NCBI GenBank assembly: GCA_000997465.1
Contig: LCBW01000025.1
Coordinates: 1-5,513, forward strand
Direction: 5' to 3'
Source: Parcubacteria group bacterium GW2011_GWC1_41_7
Lineage (GTDB): Bacteria > Patescibacteriota > Minisyncoccia > UBA6257 > HR35
Length of the DNA: 5,513 nt
Of the stretch, positions 1 through 5,365 are shown in pieces. The notes under the pieces are model-generated. The model was not told where the DNA came from. It saw only the letters and a program-made list of their open reading frames with translations, and ran no database searches. Every line of letters begins with the position of its first letter. Positions within the stretch are counted from its first letter, which is position 1. Made by a program: the position numbers and the translations under genes.

Positions 1-29
1 AAAAACAATAAATATTTAAAGATTGCTTT

Positions 30-38
30 ATTATAACA
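30..38 (-). promoter_or_regulatory. Extended -10 promoter element for a gene beyond the left edge
   Basis: Read on the minus strand, positions 38 to 30 spell TGTTATAAT, a perfect TGn plus TATAAT extended -10. It starts 17 bases after the stop codon of the TPM-domain gene. No good -35 is visible, which is tolerable for an extended -10. The transcript would start near position 23 and run out of the window. The core GTTATAATAAA is also found upstream of the tRNA-Pro region (1986-1976), which supports a shared promoter type. In AT-rich DNA a match like this can occur by chance. Confidence 0.4.
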
Positions 39-54
39 TGAGTGAGAAAAAATT

Positions 55-978
55 TTACCATCTACCCGACGCCCCTCCCCCTCCTGACATTCCTCCCCCA
101 AAACCGCCAAATCCTCCGCCACCGCCAAATCCTCCGCCCCAAAATCCTCCACGCGATGAAAAAAAGTCAGTTGGAAGTCCTTTTGCCTTTCTCTCTATAT
201 AAGCGCGCGATAATATAAAATCAAACATTAATCCAAAAATCCCCAACGCTCCGGCGGCAATTCCTCCTAGCACCGCTGATTGCGCAATCAATCCCACTAC
301 TCCCCCCGCCCCCGCACCAATAACTCCGCCCGCCCAAAAGCTTTTTGACCGAGCCAAAAAGCTTATAAGGTATGTTCCGAAAAAAATAAGGAAGAAAAAT
401 ATCAAACCCAGCAGATCAGATATCGGTTCTTGAGGTTGCCCATAGGATGCGCCTTCTGGAACTGTTCCTTGCATATATGCATCAATATCAGTAATTGCTT
501 TTTCAATACCTCCGGCATAATTATTCTTTTTAAATTCTGGGATCATGCTGTTTCGTATAATCCCTCCCGCCCTTCCATCGGTAATTACTGGTTCCAGTCC
601 ATACCCCACTTCAATGCGCGCTTCCCGCTCGCTTGGCGCAACTAAAATCAACAGTCCGTTGTCCTTTTCTTTTTTTCCAATCTTCCACTGTTCAAAAACG
701 CGAACTGCAAAATCGTCAACCGGAATACTCTCTAGAGATTTCACGGTTACAACAGCCAATTCGTTTCCTGATTGTTTCTCGATGTTTTGCAATTTTTGCT
801 CAAGCGCCGTTTTTTGATCAGCAGAAAATACTCCTGCAAAATCATTTACGTATCCCGTGGCCTTCGGAAATTGCTTAAGAAATAAATCTTGAGCATGAGA
901 AAGGCTAAAGGTCAAAAACCAAAAGCCAAAAATAAATCCCAAAATTAAAAGTTTTTGATTTTTTTCTCTTATGCTCAT
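55..978 (-). CDS. TPM-domain (YgcG/Psb32-type) envelope protein with glycine-rich tail
   Basis: This 307-residue protein starts with a basic stretch and a hydrophobic segment (about residues 9-27) ending in SHA-QD, a plausible signal-peptidase site near residue 29; if uncleaved, the segment would be an anchor. Residues about 38-170 form a TPM domain: it opens with TGYVNDFAGVFS, and GYGLEPVITDGRAGGIIRN at about 125-143 is the conserved core. The domain should lie outside the cytoplasmic membrane. A membrane span follows at about 187-209, then a Gly/Ala-rich hydrophobic stretch at about 215-257, then a Gly/Phe/Trp-rich tail (276-307), as is common in YgcG-like proteins. TPM domains have been linked to phosphatase activity and photosystem II repair in plants, but the bacterial role is not settled. 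The gene lies 206 bp downstream of lemA, a frequent partner. No Shine-Dalgarno is seen; a run of seven T directly precedes the ATG. The family call is firm, the function is not. Confidence 0.9.
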   Translation of the reverse strand: MSIREKNQKLLILGFIFGFWFLTFSLSHAQDLFLKQFPKATGYVNDFAGVFSADQKTALEQKLQNIEKQSGNELAVVTVKSLESIPVDDFAVRVFEQWKIGKKEKDNGLLILVAPSEREARIEVGYGLEPVITDGRAGGIIRNSMIPEFKKNNYAGGIEKAITDIDAYMQGTVPEGASYGQPQEPISDLLGLIFFFLIFFGTYLISFLARSKSFWAGGVIGAGAGGVVGLIAQSAVLGGIAAGALGIFGLMFDFILSRAYIERKAKGLPTDFFSSRGGFWGGGFGGGGGFGGFGGGMSGGGGASGRW

Positions 979-1000
979 AAAAAAATAATTAAACGTATAA

Positions 1001-1155
1001 GCGGTGAACTGTTCTTCTTGAGGAAATCCCCACAGGTTATTTTAGCTCGGTTCGCCCACCCTGGTAATGATGGGCGATAAAATGACCGAGGGAATAAGGT
1101 GCGCGCACCGCTGGAGTGCGCGACACCTGGTTCCGAAAGAAGAAAAGTGAACCGC
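1001..1155 (+). ncRNA. Candidate structured RNA with a three-way-junction fold, unknown class
   Basis: The spacer between lemA and the TPM gene can fold as one unit. The closing stem pairs 1001-1019 with 1137-1155: 16 of 19 positions are Watson-Crick. The three mismatches are G-A on the plus strand, two of them in tandem as UGAA opposite UGAA, a stable RNA motif; the minus strand would have C-U mismatches instead. Inside are two arms. Arm 1 is 1037-1041/1093-1097, then 1046-1051/1085-1090, then 1053-1058/1071-1076, with a 12-nt loop. Arm 2 is 1098-1101/1124-1127 and 1102-1108/1116-1122, with one bulged A and a 7-nt loop. A T-tailed hairpin follows at 1153-1186. I recognise no Rfam class. It could instead be a DNA-level inverted repeat, or a minus-strand leader of the TPM gene. 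No convincing plus-strand promoter is visible. The structure is well supported; the RNA status is inferred. Confidence 0.35.
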
Positions 1156-1186
1156 GCATATCCTCAATATGTTGCGCGTCCTTTTT
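1153..1186 (+). terminator. Hairpin with T-tract just after the lemA stop
   Basis: Positions 1153-1157 pair with 1174-1178 (five G-C pairs) and 1158-1161 with 1167-1170 (four A-T pairs). There is a 3-nt bulge (1171-1173) and the loop CCTCA. On the plus strand the stem is followed by TCC and five T, like an intrinsic terminator for the candidate RNA at 1001-1155. Its first three bases overlap the 3' end of that RNA's closing stem, so the two would compete slightly. On the minus strand the stem starts seven bases after the lemA stop codon and is followed by a pyrimidine-rich stretch without a clean U-run, so it could also weakly end the lemA transcript. Confidence 0.4.
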
Positions 1187-1754
1187 ACTCCAAATTTAAA
1201 TCTACTTGTGGAACAACTTGCGCTGCTTCTGATGCCTCAAAGAGCGCCTTGCCCTTAAACCCAAATATCTTTGCCGCAATATTCCCTGGGAAAACTGCAA
1301 TTGCGGTGTTATAGTCGCGAGTCAATTCATTAAAGCGTCTGCGCTCCACTGAAATTCTGTTTTCCGTTCCCGAAAGTTCATCCATAAGCTGTGCAACATT
1401 CTCAGTTGAACGAAGTTGCGGATAATTTTCCATTACCACCAATAGGCGAGACAGCGCACCTTCATATTGATTTGCGGCTGCAACTTTGTCATTGACTGTT
1501 GCCGCTCCTCCATATTTTGTGCGAGCGTCAGCAATTGCAGTAAATACGGACTGTTCTTGTTTCAAAACCCCCTTCACTGAATTTACCAAATTCGGAACTA
1601 AATCAAACCGGCGCTGAAGCTGTACTTCAACTTGTGCCCACTGCCCGTCAATGCCCTTTGAAAGGCTTACAAATTTATTGTATGCTCCGATAAACCCAAT
1701 CACCTGCAAAATAATAACAGCCAAGATGACCCAAAGCCAAATATTTTTTTTCAT
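1185..1754 (-). CDS. lemA: LemA family protein
   Basis: The protein has 189 residues, a normal length for the family. A single N-terminal membrane span (about residues 4-24) is followed by the family's helical domain; YNKFVSLSKGIDGQWAQVEV and QLQRRFDLVPNLVNSVKG (about 25-62) are the most typical segments. The C-terminal part (about 118-165), with ENRISVERRRFNE and YNTAIAVFPGNI, also fits. I placed the start at 1754 (MKKNIWLW). The open frame runs on to an ATG at 1838, but that extension lies inside the tRNA gene and would put 28 non-homologous residues before the membrane segment. No Shine-Dalgarno is visible. The start is 35 bp downstream of the tRNA-Pro 3' end, so lemA may be released from a joint transcript by tRNA processing. 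LemA proteins are thought to be membrane-anchored with the helical domain outside; their molecular role is unclear. Pairing with a downstream TPM gene is a recurrent arrangement. Confidence 0.93.
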   Translation of the reverse strand: MKKNIWLWVILAVIILQVIGFIGAYNKFVSLSKGIDGQWAQVEVQLQRRFDLVPNLVNSVKGVLKQEQSVFTAIADARTKYGGAATVNDKVAAANQYEGALSRLLVVMENYPQLRSTENVAQLMDELSGTENRISVERRRFNELTRDYNTAIAVFPGNIAAKIFGFKGKALFEASEAAQVVPQVDLNLE

Positions 1755-1789
1755 AATAAGATATAAAATTAATATGCGACGAAATAATG

Positions 1790-1860
1790 TCGGAGCACTG
1801 GGAATTGAACCCAGGTCACAAGACCCCCAGCCTTGCATACTACCATTGTACTATGCTCCG
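1790..1860 (-). tRNA. tRNA-Pro (anticodon GGG)
   Basis: The 71-nt minus-strand sequence folds as a complete cloverleaf. The 7-bp acceptor is CGGAGCA with TGCTCCG. The D-arm is GTAC/GTAT around the loop AATGGTA, which holds the conserved GG. The anticodon stem is CAAGG/TCTTG with the loop CTGGGGG, giving U33, anticodon GGG and G37. The variable loop has 4 nt, and the T-arm is CTGGG/CCCAG around TTCAATT. The identity agrees with known proline elements: first pair C1-G72, discriminator A73 and G37. The anticodon reads CCC and CCU codons. No CCA is encoded (CAT follows A73), so the tail must be added by nucleotidyltransferase. The gene lies between pheT and lemA on their strand. A diverged partial copy sits directly upstream (see 1874-1968). 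Confidence 0.96.
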
Positions 1861-1873
1861 ATTGAGATTGATT

Positions 1874-1968
1874 GAGAGGAACAAGCCCTGTGTACTACCA
1901 GCATAACATAAATTGTTATGCTGGCGCTATGCGACCTTGTCGCATGCTCCAATTATACTACGCTCCGA
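1874..1968 (-). pseudogene. Degenerate tRNA-Pro-like element with a D-loop insert
   Basis: On the minus strand this repeats the 5' half of the neighbouring tRNA-Pro in two blocks. Positions 1968-1949 match the tRNA start (acceptor strand, D-stem and start of the D-loop) at 17 of 20 columns. Positions 1900-1884 match the D-loop end, D-stem and anticodon stem at 14 of 17. All five substitutions are transitions; the only other difference is a one-base gap. D-stem pairing is kept (GTAT with GTAC). Between the blocks is a 48-nt insert (1901-1948). It carries one complete hairpin (1929-1945) and most of another, 1898-1908/1914-1924, whose lower end uses the flanking CCA. The anticodon-like loop reads CTTGTTC, and the opposite stem keeps four of five pairs. 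The T-arm and 3' acceptor strand are absent, so it cannot be a working tRNA. It is probably the remnant of a tandem duplication later interrupted; a structured leader derived from a tRNA is an alternative. Confidence 0.55.
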
Positions 1969-1979
1969 TATTTGTTTTT

Positions 1980-2008
1980 ATTATAACGCTTCGCGTTCTA
2001 AGTGGCGA
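1980..2008 (-). promoter_or_regulatory. Probable sigma70-type promoter for the tRNA-Pro/lemA unit
   Basis: Positions 1985 to 1980 on the minus strand are a perfect TATAAT. Seventeen bases upstream, 2008-2003 read TCGCCA, four of six matches to TTGACA. Transcription would start near 1973, just before the tRNA-like element, and read through tRNA-Pro into lemA. The -10 lies at the foot of the AACGC-GAA-GCGTT hairpin (1985-1997). The core GTTATAATAAA is shared with the promoter-like site at the left edge. Confidence 0.45.
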
Positions 2009-2046
2009 TAAATAATCACCACGATGGGCGCTACAGCCCCTTCGGG
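1985..2046. repeat. Cluster of intergenic hairpins in the pheT-tRNA spacer
   Basis: Three palindromes lie side by side. Positions 1985-1989 pair with 1993-1997 around TTC (GAA on the minus strand). Positions 2002-2009 pair with 2015-2022 around AAATA, eight pairs including one G-T wobble. Positions 2038-2040 pair with 2044-2046, again around TTC. The minus strand of the first contains GCGAAGC, known as an exceptionally stable DNA mini-hairpin. The stretch has no credible open reading frame. It may be part of the pheT 3' untranslated region, promoter-proximal structure, or a REP-like repeat. Confidence 0.5.
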
Positions 2047-2055
2047 TCTGAGCTT

Positions 2056-2086
2056 GCGGCACCTAATCGGCGCCGCGTTTTCTTTT
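2056..2086 (+). terminator. Strong T-tailed hairpin just past the pheT stop, plus orientation
   Basis: Positions 2056-2063 pair with 2069-2076 over eight pairs (one wobble), with loop TAATC. On the plus strand the stem is followed by GTTTTCTTTT, which fits an intrinsic terminator for transcription running toward pheT. On the minus strand it begins 18 bases after the pheT stop, preceded by an A-rich stretch and followed by no U-run, so for pheT mRNA it would be a 3' stabilising hairpin rather than a standard terminator. No plus-strand gene is visible in the spacer, so blocking antisense entry into pheT is a possible job. Confidence 0.4.
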
Positions 2087-2094
2087 ATGCAAAA

Positions 2095-4107
2095 TTATCT
2101 CAACACCACATTGTAACGGCTTATCAGTTCCTTGTTGATACCTTGCAAAATAGAATTTATTTCGGTATCTTTCAAACTTCTGTCTTTTGCCCGAAAAACA
2201 AGTCGAAAGGTAATGCTCTTTTTATCTTTCTCTATTTCCCCGCCTTGATACACATCAACCAATTCAACGCGCTCCAATAACTCTGTTCCGCCATGACGCA
2301 ATTCCTGCTCAATATAATTCACCGGCATCGTCTCTTGTACCACATAAGAAACATCTCTGACAATTGCGGGAAATTCCGGAATCGCTTGAAAAACAACATC
2401 AAATGTAAAAACTTTTAAAATCTCGTTTAAATCAAACTCCGCAACAACAACGCGCTGATCAATATCATATGAAGATGACAGTTCTTTCTCCAGCAGTCCG
2501 ATATACCCAAAATCTTGATTTTCCTCTCCATACATTTTTGCCGCAATTTCAAATCCGGCAATGTCACTATTTTTTATGTGCACTGAAATCCCCAAGCGCT
2601 CAAAAAGCAACCGCGCAAGTCCCTTGCCCTCCAAAAGCGCATCTTGAACTCGGGGCATGCTTATTGCATATGCCGCATGTGATGCTTCAATAATATTGTT
2701 TCCTTTATATACTCCAATATTTCCTATTTCACATACACGTAAATCCTTTGCAAGCACAGCATTTTCTTTTAGATTTTTCACAAGAGTTGGAAAAAGCAAC
2801 GAACGATATACGCTATGCAACTGACTCATGGGATTAAGCGCGTAAATTGCCTCGGTATCTTTTCCGTAGAGATCTTGAATTGTTTTTTGTAGAATTTTTT
2901 CCTCCGTATCGGCGATAAAACTATACCCAACAAATTCAAAGCACCCGCTTTGTACCAAAAGTGAACGCACGATGTCTTGCAATGCAAACATTTCGTCTTC
3001 GCGTGCGATCATGCCCTTTGAAGAAAAAACACTTGTAATATGCGAGAGACCATAGAGCCGTACAACTTCCTCAATAAAATCTTCCGGAATAGCAAGGTCA
3101 AGGCGAAATGCAGGAGGAACAACAGTAAGTGCTATTTTTGTTTTTTTTATAATAGTGCTCCCTGTTTTTAAAATCAGATTTTCAATTTCCTGCGCTGAGA
3201 TATTAATACCGCTATAGGACCGTACTTTCTCAAAAAGCACTGTAACGAGTTTTTTGAGCTGCTCTTTCCCATGCTCAACTTTTCCTCTTGCAATTTCTCC
3301 TCCTGCGTGCTCTTGAATGAGCGCTGTAAGTCGATCAAGCGCAAAAATCGCATTTTCACGAACAACCTTTCGCTCAAATCGATAACTGCTATCTGTTTGT
3401 AATTTTACTGCCCGAGACGTTCGATAAATGCTTGTAGGGTCAAAAACCGCCGCTTCAATAAATATGTTTTTTGTTTTTAGAGTTGTCTGCGATTTCCACC
3501 CGCCCTGAATACCCGCAAGGGCAAGAACCTCCGTTTCATCTGCAATAACGACTGCTCCTTTTGAAACAAGTATATTCTTGTCGCTGAGCGATCTGAACGA
3601 CTCATCGCTTTCTGCCTCACGAACAATAATTTTTTTTCCTGGAATAGTATCTGCATCAAACACATGCAAAGGCGCTCCATATTCAATCATGACAAAATTA
3701 GAAAGATCAACAATAAGATTTACTGAATTAAATCCATATGCCCGTACAAATTCCGCAAGCCACTTAGGCGACTGTTTATTTTTTACCCCAAAAACCATCC
3801 TTCCAAAGTACTGCTTACACAAAGGAGTTTTTACTGAAACAGACATAAAATTTTCCAACAGTTTCCGAGATTCCTTTAATTTTATCTTTGGTTCTTTAAA
3901 CCCACATCCGCACACTGCATGCAATTCCCTTGAAAAACCCACTAATGATGAAAGATCACTATAGCGATTCGGCAACACATCAACCTCCAACATATTATTG
4001 TTATATGTTGTTTCAAATAATTTTGCATTGAGCTGTTCAACTGTTTTATCCCAATTGATGCTTTTTGCAGTGATATAGTTTTTTATATCTTCAGTTCTAA
4101 AAATCAT
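2095..4107 (-). CDS. pheT: Phenylalanine--tRNA ligase beta subunit, short form lacking the N-terminal tRNA-binding OB domain
   Basis: With PheS this subunit forms the cytoplasmic synthetase that attaches phenylalanine to tRNA-Phe; beta carries the editing site and tRNA contacts. It has 670 residues against roughly 785-800 in E. coli-like proteins. After a short N-terminal segment (1-38) it goes straight to LEVDVLPNRYSD (40-51), equivalent to IEISVTPNRADC of E. coli, so the EMAPII/OB-like domain is missing. The B3/B4 editing domain follows (about 97-270), with GAPLHVFDADTI (144-155), LAGIQGGW and TDSSYRFER (238-246). The B5 domain is about 285-358 (FRLDLAIPEDFIEEVVRLYGL), then the catalytic-like core (about 370-570), and a C-terminal anticodon-binding FDX-ACB domain (about 575-670: FPAIVRDVSYVV, DVYQGG). 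The frame is unbroken and the ATG at 4107 is the first plausible start, so this is a natural short form rather than damage. No strong Shine-Dalgarno is seen. It lies 128 bp downstream of pheS. Confidence 0.96.
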   Translation of the reverse strand: MIFRTEDIKNYITAKSINWDKTVEQLNAKLFETTYNNNMLEVDVLPNRYSDLSSLVGFSRELHAVCGCGFKEPKIKLKESRKLLENFMSVSVKTPLCKQYFGRMVFGVKNKQSPKWLAEFVRAYGFNSVNLIVDLSNFVMIEYGAPLHVFDADTIPGKKIIVREAESDESFRSLSDKNILVSKGAVVIADETEVLALAGIQGGWKSQTTLKTKNIFIEAAVFDPTSIYRTSRAVKLQTDSSYRFERKVVRENAIFALDRLTALIQEHAGGEIARGKVEHGKEQLKKLVTVLFEKVRSYSGINISAQEIENLILKTGSTIIKKTKIALTVVPPAFRLDLAIPEDFIEEVVRLYGLSHITSVFSSKGMIAREDEMFALQDIVRSLLVQSGCFEFVGYSFIADTEEKILQKTIQDLYGKDTEAIYALNPMSQLHSVYRSLLFPTLVKNLKENAVLAKDLRVCEIGNIGVYKGNNIIEASHAAYAISMPRVQDALLEGKGLARLLFERLGISVHIKNSDIAGFEIAAKMYGEENQDFGYIGLLEKELSSSYDIDQRVVVAEFDLNEILKVFTFDVVFQAIPEFPAIVRDVSYVVQETMPVNYIEQELRHGGTELLERVELVDVYQGGEIEKDKKSITFRLVFRAKDRSLKDTEINSILQGINKELISRYNVVLR

Positions 4108-4165
4108 GAAATCTTTATATTATTTTTTTTCTTTACCTTTGGCTTTTTACTTATATTTTTACAAC

Positions 4166-4233
4166 GTTGCTCATTGCTTCGCAATGGCAACTTGCGGCTT
4201 ATTGCGAATTGCTTCGCATTTCGCCAACGCCGC
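4166..4233. repeat. Two GAA/TTC-capped hairpins in the pheS-pheT spacer
   Basis: Hairpin 1 pairs 4166-4170 with 4187-4191 and 4172-4177 with 4181-4186, eleven pairs with one bulged T and a TTC loop. Hairpin 2 pairs 4204-4212 with 4216-4224 around TTC, eight of nine matched, inside an outer stem 4194-4198/4229-4233. Both caps contain ATTGCTTCGCA on the plus strand, so on the pheST mRNA strand each carries GCGAAGC. The outer stem starts two bases after the pheS stop. Its arms (cttgcggc and gccgcgttt on the plus strand) recur at 2053-2060 and 2072-2080 after pheT. No U-run follows, so termination is unlikely; they may stabilise the pheS 3' end or tune pheT expression. Confidence 0.6.
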
Positions 4234-4235
4234 GT

Positions 4236-5279
4236 TTACCTAAATTGTTCAATAAATCGGAAATCTGCGCTATGCAAAAGCCGAATATCGGAAATACCAT
4301 ATTTAAGCATGACAGCGCGACCAAGCCCTAGCCCAAAGGCATATCCATAATGACTATCTGGATCAATGCCGCTTTCTTGCAAAACCGAAGGGTGCACCAT
4401 ACCAGCACCTGCAACTTCAATAAATCCGGTTTTTTTGCATGTGAGACAACCTTTTCCTTTGCAAAAAATGCACCCCAGATCAACCTCCAACCCCGGCTCA
4501 ACAAAAGGAAAATATCCCGGACGAAGACGAATTTTCAAATCTTTTCCAAAATATGCACGATAAAATGATTCAAGCACATACTTCAGTTCTGCGATATTTG
4601 CCCCCTCATCAATAACCAATCCTTCAATTTGATGAAATTCAAAATCATGCGTCCTGTCAGTTGCTTCGTGACGAAATACCTTTCCAGGAATAATTGCACG
4701 CAAAGGCACTCCCTGCTCTTTTAGGAGTTTTACCTGATATGCGCTTGTATGCGTTCGAAACAAATATTTTGTTTTTTCTGTTTCTGTTTGATCTTCTCCC
4801 TTTTCTTTTTGATCTATCCATAACGTATCCCACATATCACGCGCAGGATGATTTTTGGGAATATTTAAAGAATCAAAGTTTTCATATTCCGTTACAATTT
4901 CGTATCCCCCATATGATGAAAATCCAAGTGATGCGAAAATATCCTTTACTCGTTCCAATTCTAAACTCATCAGATGTCGATACCCCACAAGCGGAGTTTT
5001 CCCAGGGTACGTAAAATCAAACCTTACGCGTTCGCGTTTTTTAAATTTTTCAGTTAAATCAGCTAAAGTATCTTCAACTTCTTGCTTTACTTTATTAAAA
5101 TGGTTGCCAATCGTTCTTTTTTCCTCTTCAGTTGCGTCTTTAAAGGATTGCGCAAATTCACGTAAAATTCCCTTTCTACCTAAAAATTTTACTCGAAACG
5201 TTTCAAGTTCATCGGCATTTTTAATCCGATCGCGTACTTCATATAATTCGCGCAAAATTCCCTCTAATTGATCCCGCAT
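4236..5279 (-). CDS. pheS: Phenylalanine--tRNA ligase alpha subunit, four-cysteine form
   Basis: This is the catalytic alpha chain: it activates phenylalanine with ATP and transfers it to tRNA-Phe, working with PheT as (alpha-beta)2. Its 347 residues are close to the usual 320-350. Residues 1-85 form the charged N-terminal coiled-coil arm that binds tRNA. The class II core follows: motif 1 region with NHPARDMWDT (143-152), RTHTSAYQV (175-183), motif 2 with FRHEATDRTHDFEFHQIEG (202-220), FPFVEPGLEVD (257-267) and motif 3 with YAFGLGLGRAVMLKYGISDIR (313-333). Between strands of the active-site sheet it has Cys270, Cys273, Cys278 and Cys281 (CIFC, then CLTC), a likely zinc-binding knuckle absent from E. 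coli PheS. A short charged insert (about 156-171) precedes the RTHTSA motif. The ATG at 5279 follows an AT-rich leader with no Shine-Dalgarno. It is likely co-transcribed with pheT. No T-box or pheM-like attenuator fits in the 77 bp upstream. Confidence 0.97.
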   Translation of the reverse strand: MRDQLEGILRELYEVRDRIKNADELETFRVKFLGRKGILREFAQSFKDATEEEKRTIGNHFNKVKQEVEDTLADLTEKFKKRERVRFDFTYPGKTPLVGYRHLMSLELERVKDIFASLGFSSYGGYEIVTEYENFDSLNIPKNHPARDMWDTLWIDQKEKGEDQTETEKTKYLFRTHTSAYQVKLLKEQGVPLRAIIPGKVFRHEATDRTHDFEFHQIEGLVIDEGANIAELKYVLESFYRAYFGKDLKIRLRPGYFPFVEPGLEVDLGCIFCKGKGCLTCKKTGFIEVAGAGMVHPSVLQESGIDPDSHYGYAFGLGLGRAVMLKYGISDIRLLHSADFRFIEQFR

Positions 5280-5290
5280 AATATATTTTT

Positions 5291-5299
5291 ATTTTATCA
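5291..5299 (-). promoter_or_regulatory. Extended -10 promoter element for pheST
   Basis: On the minus strand 5299 to 5291 read TGATAAAAT, a TGn plus TAAAAT extended -10 (five of six bases of TATAAT). The expected -35 zone (about 5313-5319) is only T-rich. The start of transcription would fall near 5284, leaving about five bases before the pheS ATG, so the mRNA would be nearly leaderless. This agrees with the missing Shine-Dalgarno but is not proven. Confidence 0.4.
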
Positions 5300-5331
5300 C
5301 AGATTGCATGAACTAAAAAAATAGATCATTT

Positions 5332-5365
5332 AAAAAGGGCCTGCGTTCGTTACGAATCAGTACCC
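5332..5365 (-). terminator. Probable intrinsic terminator overlapping the upstream gene's stop codon
   Basis: On the minus strand GGG (5365-5363) and CTG (5360-5358) can pair with CAG and CCC (ending at 5337), around an inner TTCG-TAA-CGAA stem-loop. Five T follow at once (5336-5332). Small internal loops interrupt the stem, so stability is moderate. The stop codon TGA of the upstream gene lies within it. It would separate that gene from pheST. Confidence 0.45.

Noticed and set aside
57..160. Short repeats of CCTCCGCC type near the left edge
   Set aside because: They simply encode the glycine-rich tail of the TPM-domain protein.
430..878. Three overlapping plus-strand open frames
   Set aside because: They are antisense to the conserved TPM domain and mutually overlapping, with no protein-like features.
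986..1030. RNase P CR V-like match on the minus strand (ACAG, then CGCUUAU)
   Set aside because: The matching 5' conserved region and P4 pairing are absent and the spacer is too short for RNase P RNA.
1040..1066. T-box antiterminator-like string on the minus strand (AGGGTGGGCGAACCGAG)
   Set aside because: The canonical bulge sequence and specifier stem are missing, and the downstream gene is not an amino-acid gene.
1116..1178. 5S rRNA-like stretch on the plus strand (ACACCUG, CCGAA, AAGUGAA, CGC)
   Set aside because: The order resembles 5S loops B and C, but helix III does not form, no flanking helix I or rRNA operon is present, and the alternative closing stem explains the same bases better.
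1755..1838. 28-residue N-terminal extension of LemA starting at an ATG at 1838
   Set aside because: It lies largely within the tRNA-Pro gene and precedes a normal LemA membrane anchor; the ATG at 1754 gives the expected length and N-terminus.
1861..1968. A second functional tRNA (anticodon UGU if the D-loop insert is removed)
   Set aside because: There is no T-arm and no 3' acceptor strand before the next tRNA begins, and position 37 would be a pyrimidine.
3578..3964. Plus-strand 128-codon open frame
   Set aside because: It is fully antisense to conserved pheT coding sequence and its translation shows no recognisable domain.
4855..5271. Plus-strand 138-codon open frame
   Set aside because: It is antisense to pheS, which has conserved motifs throughout this stretch; the frame is a shadow.
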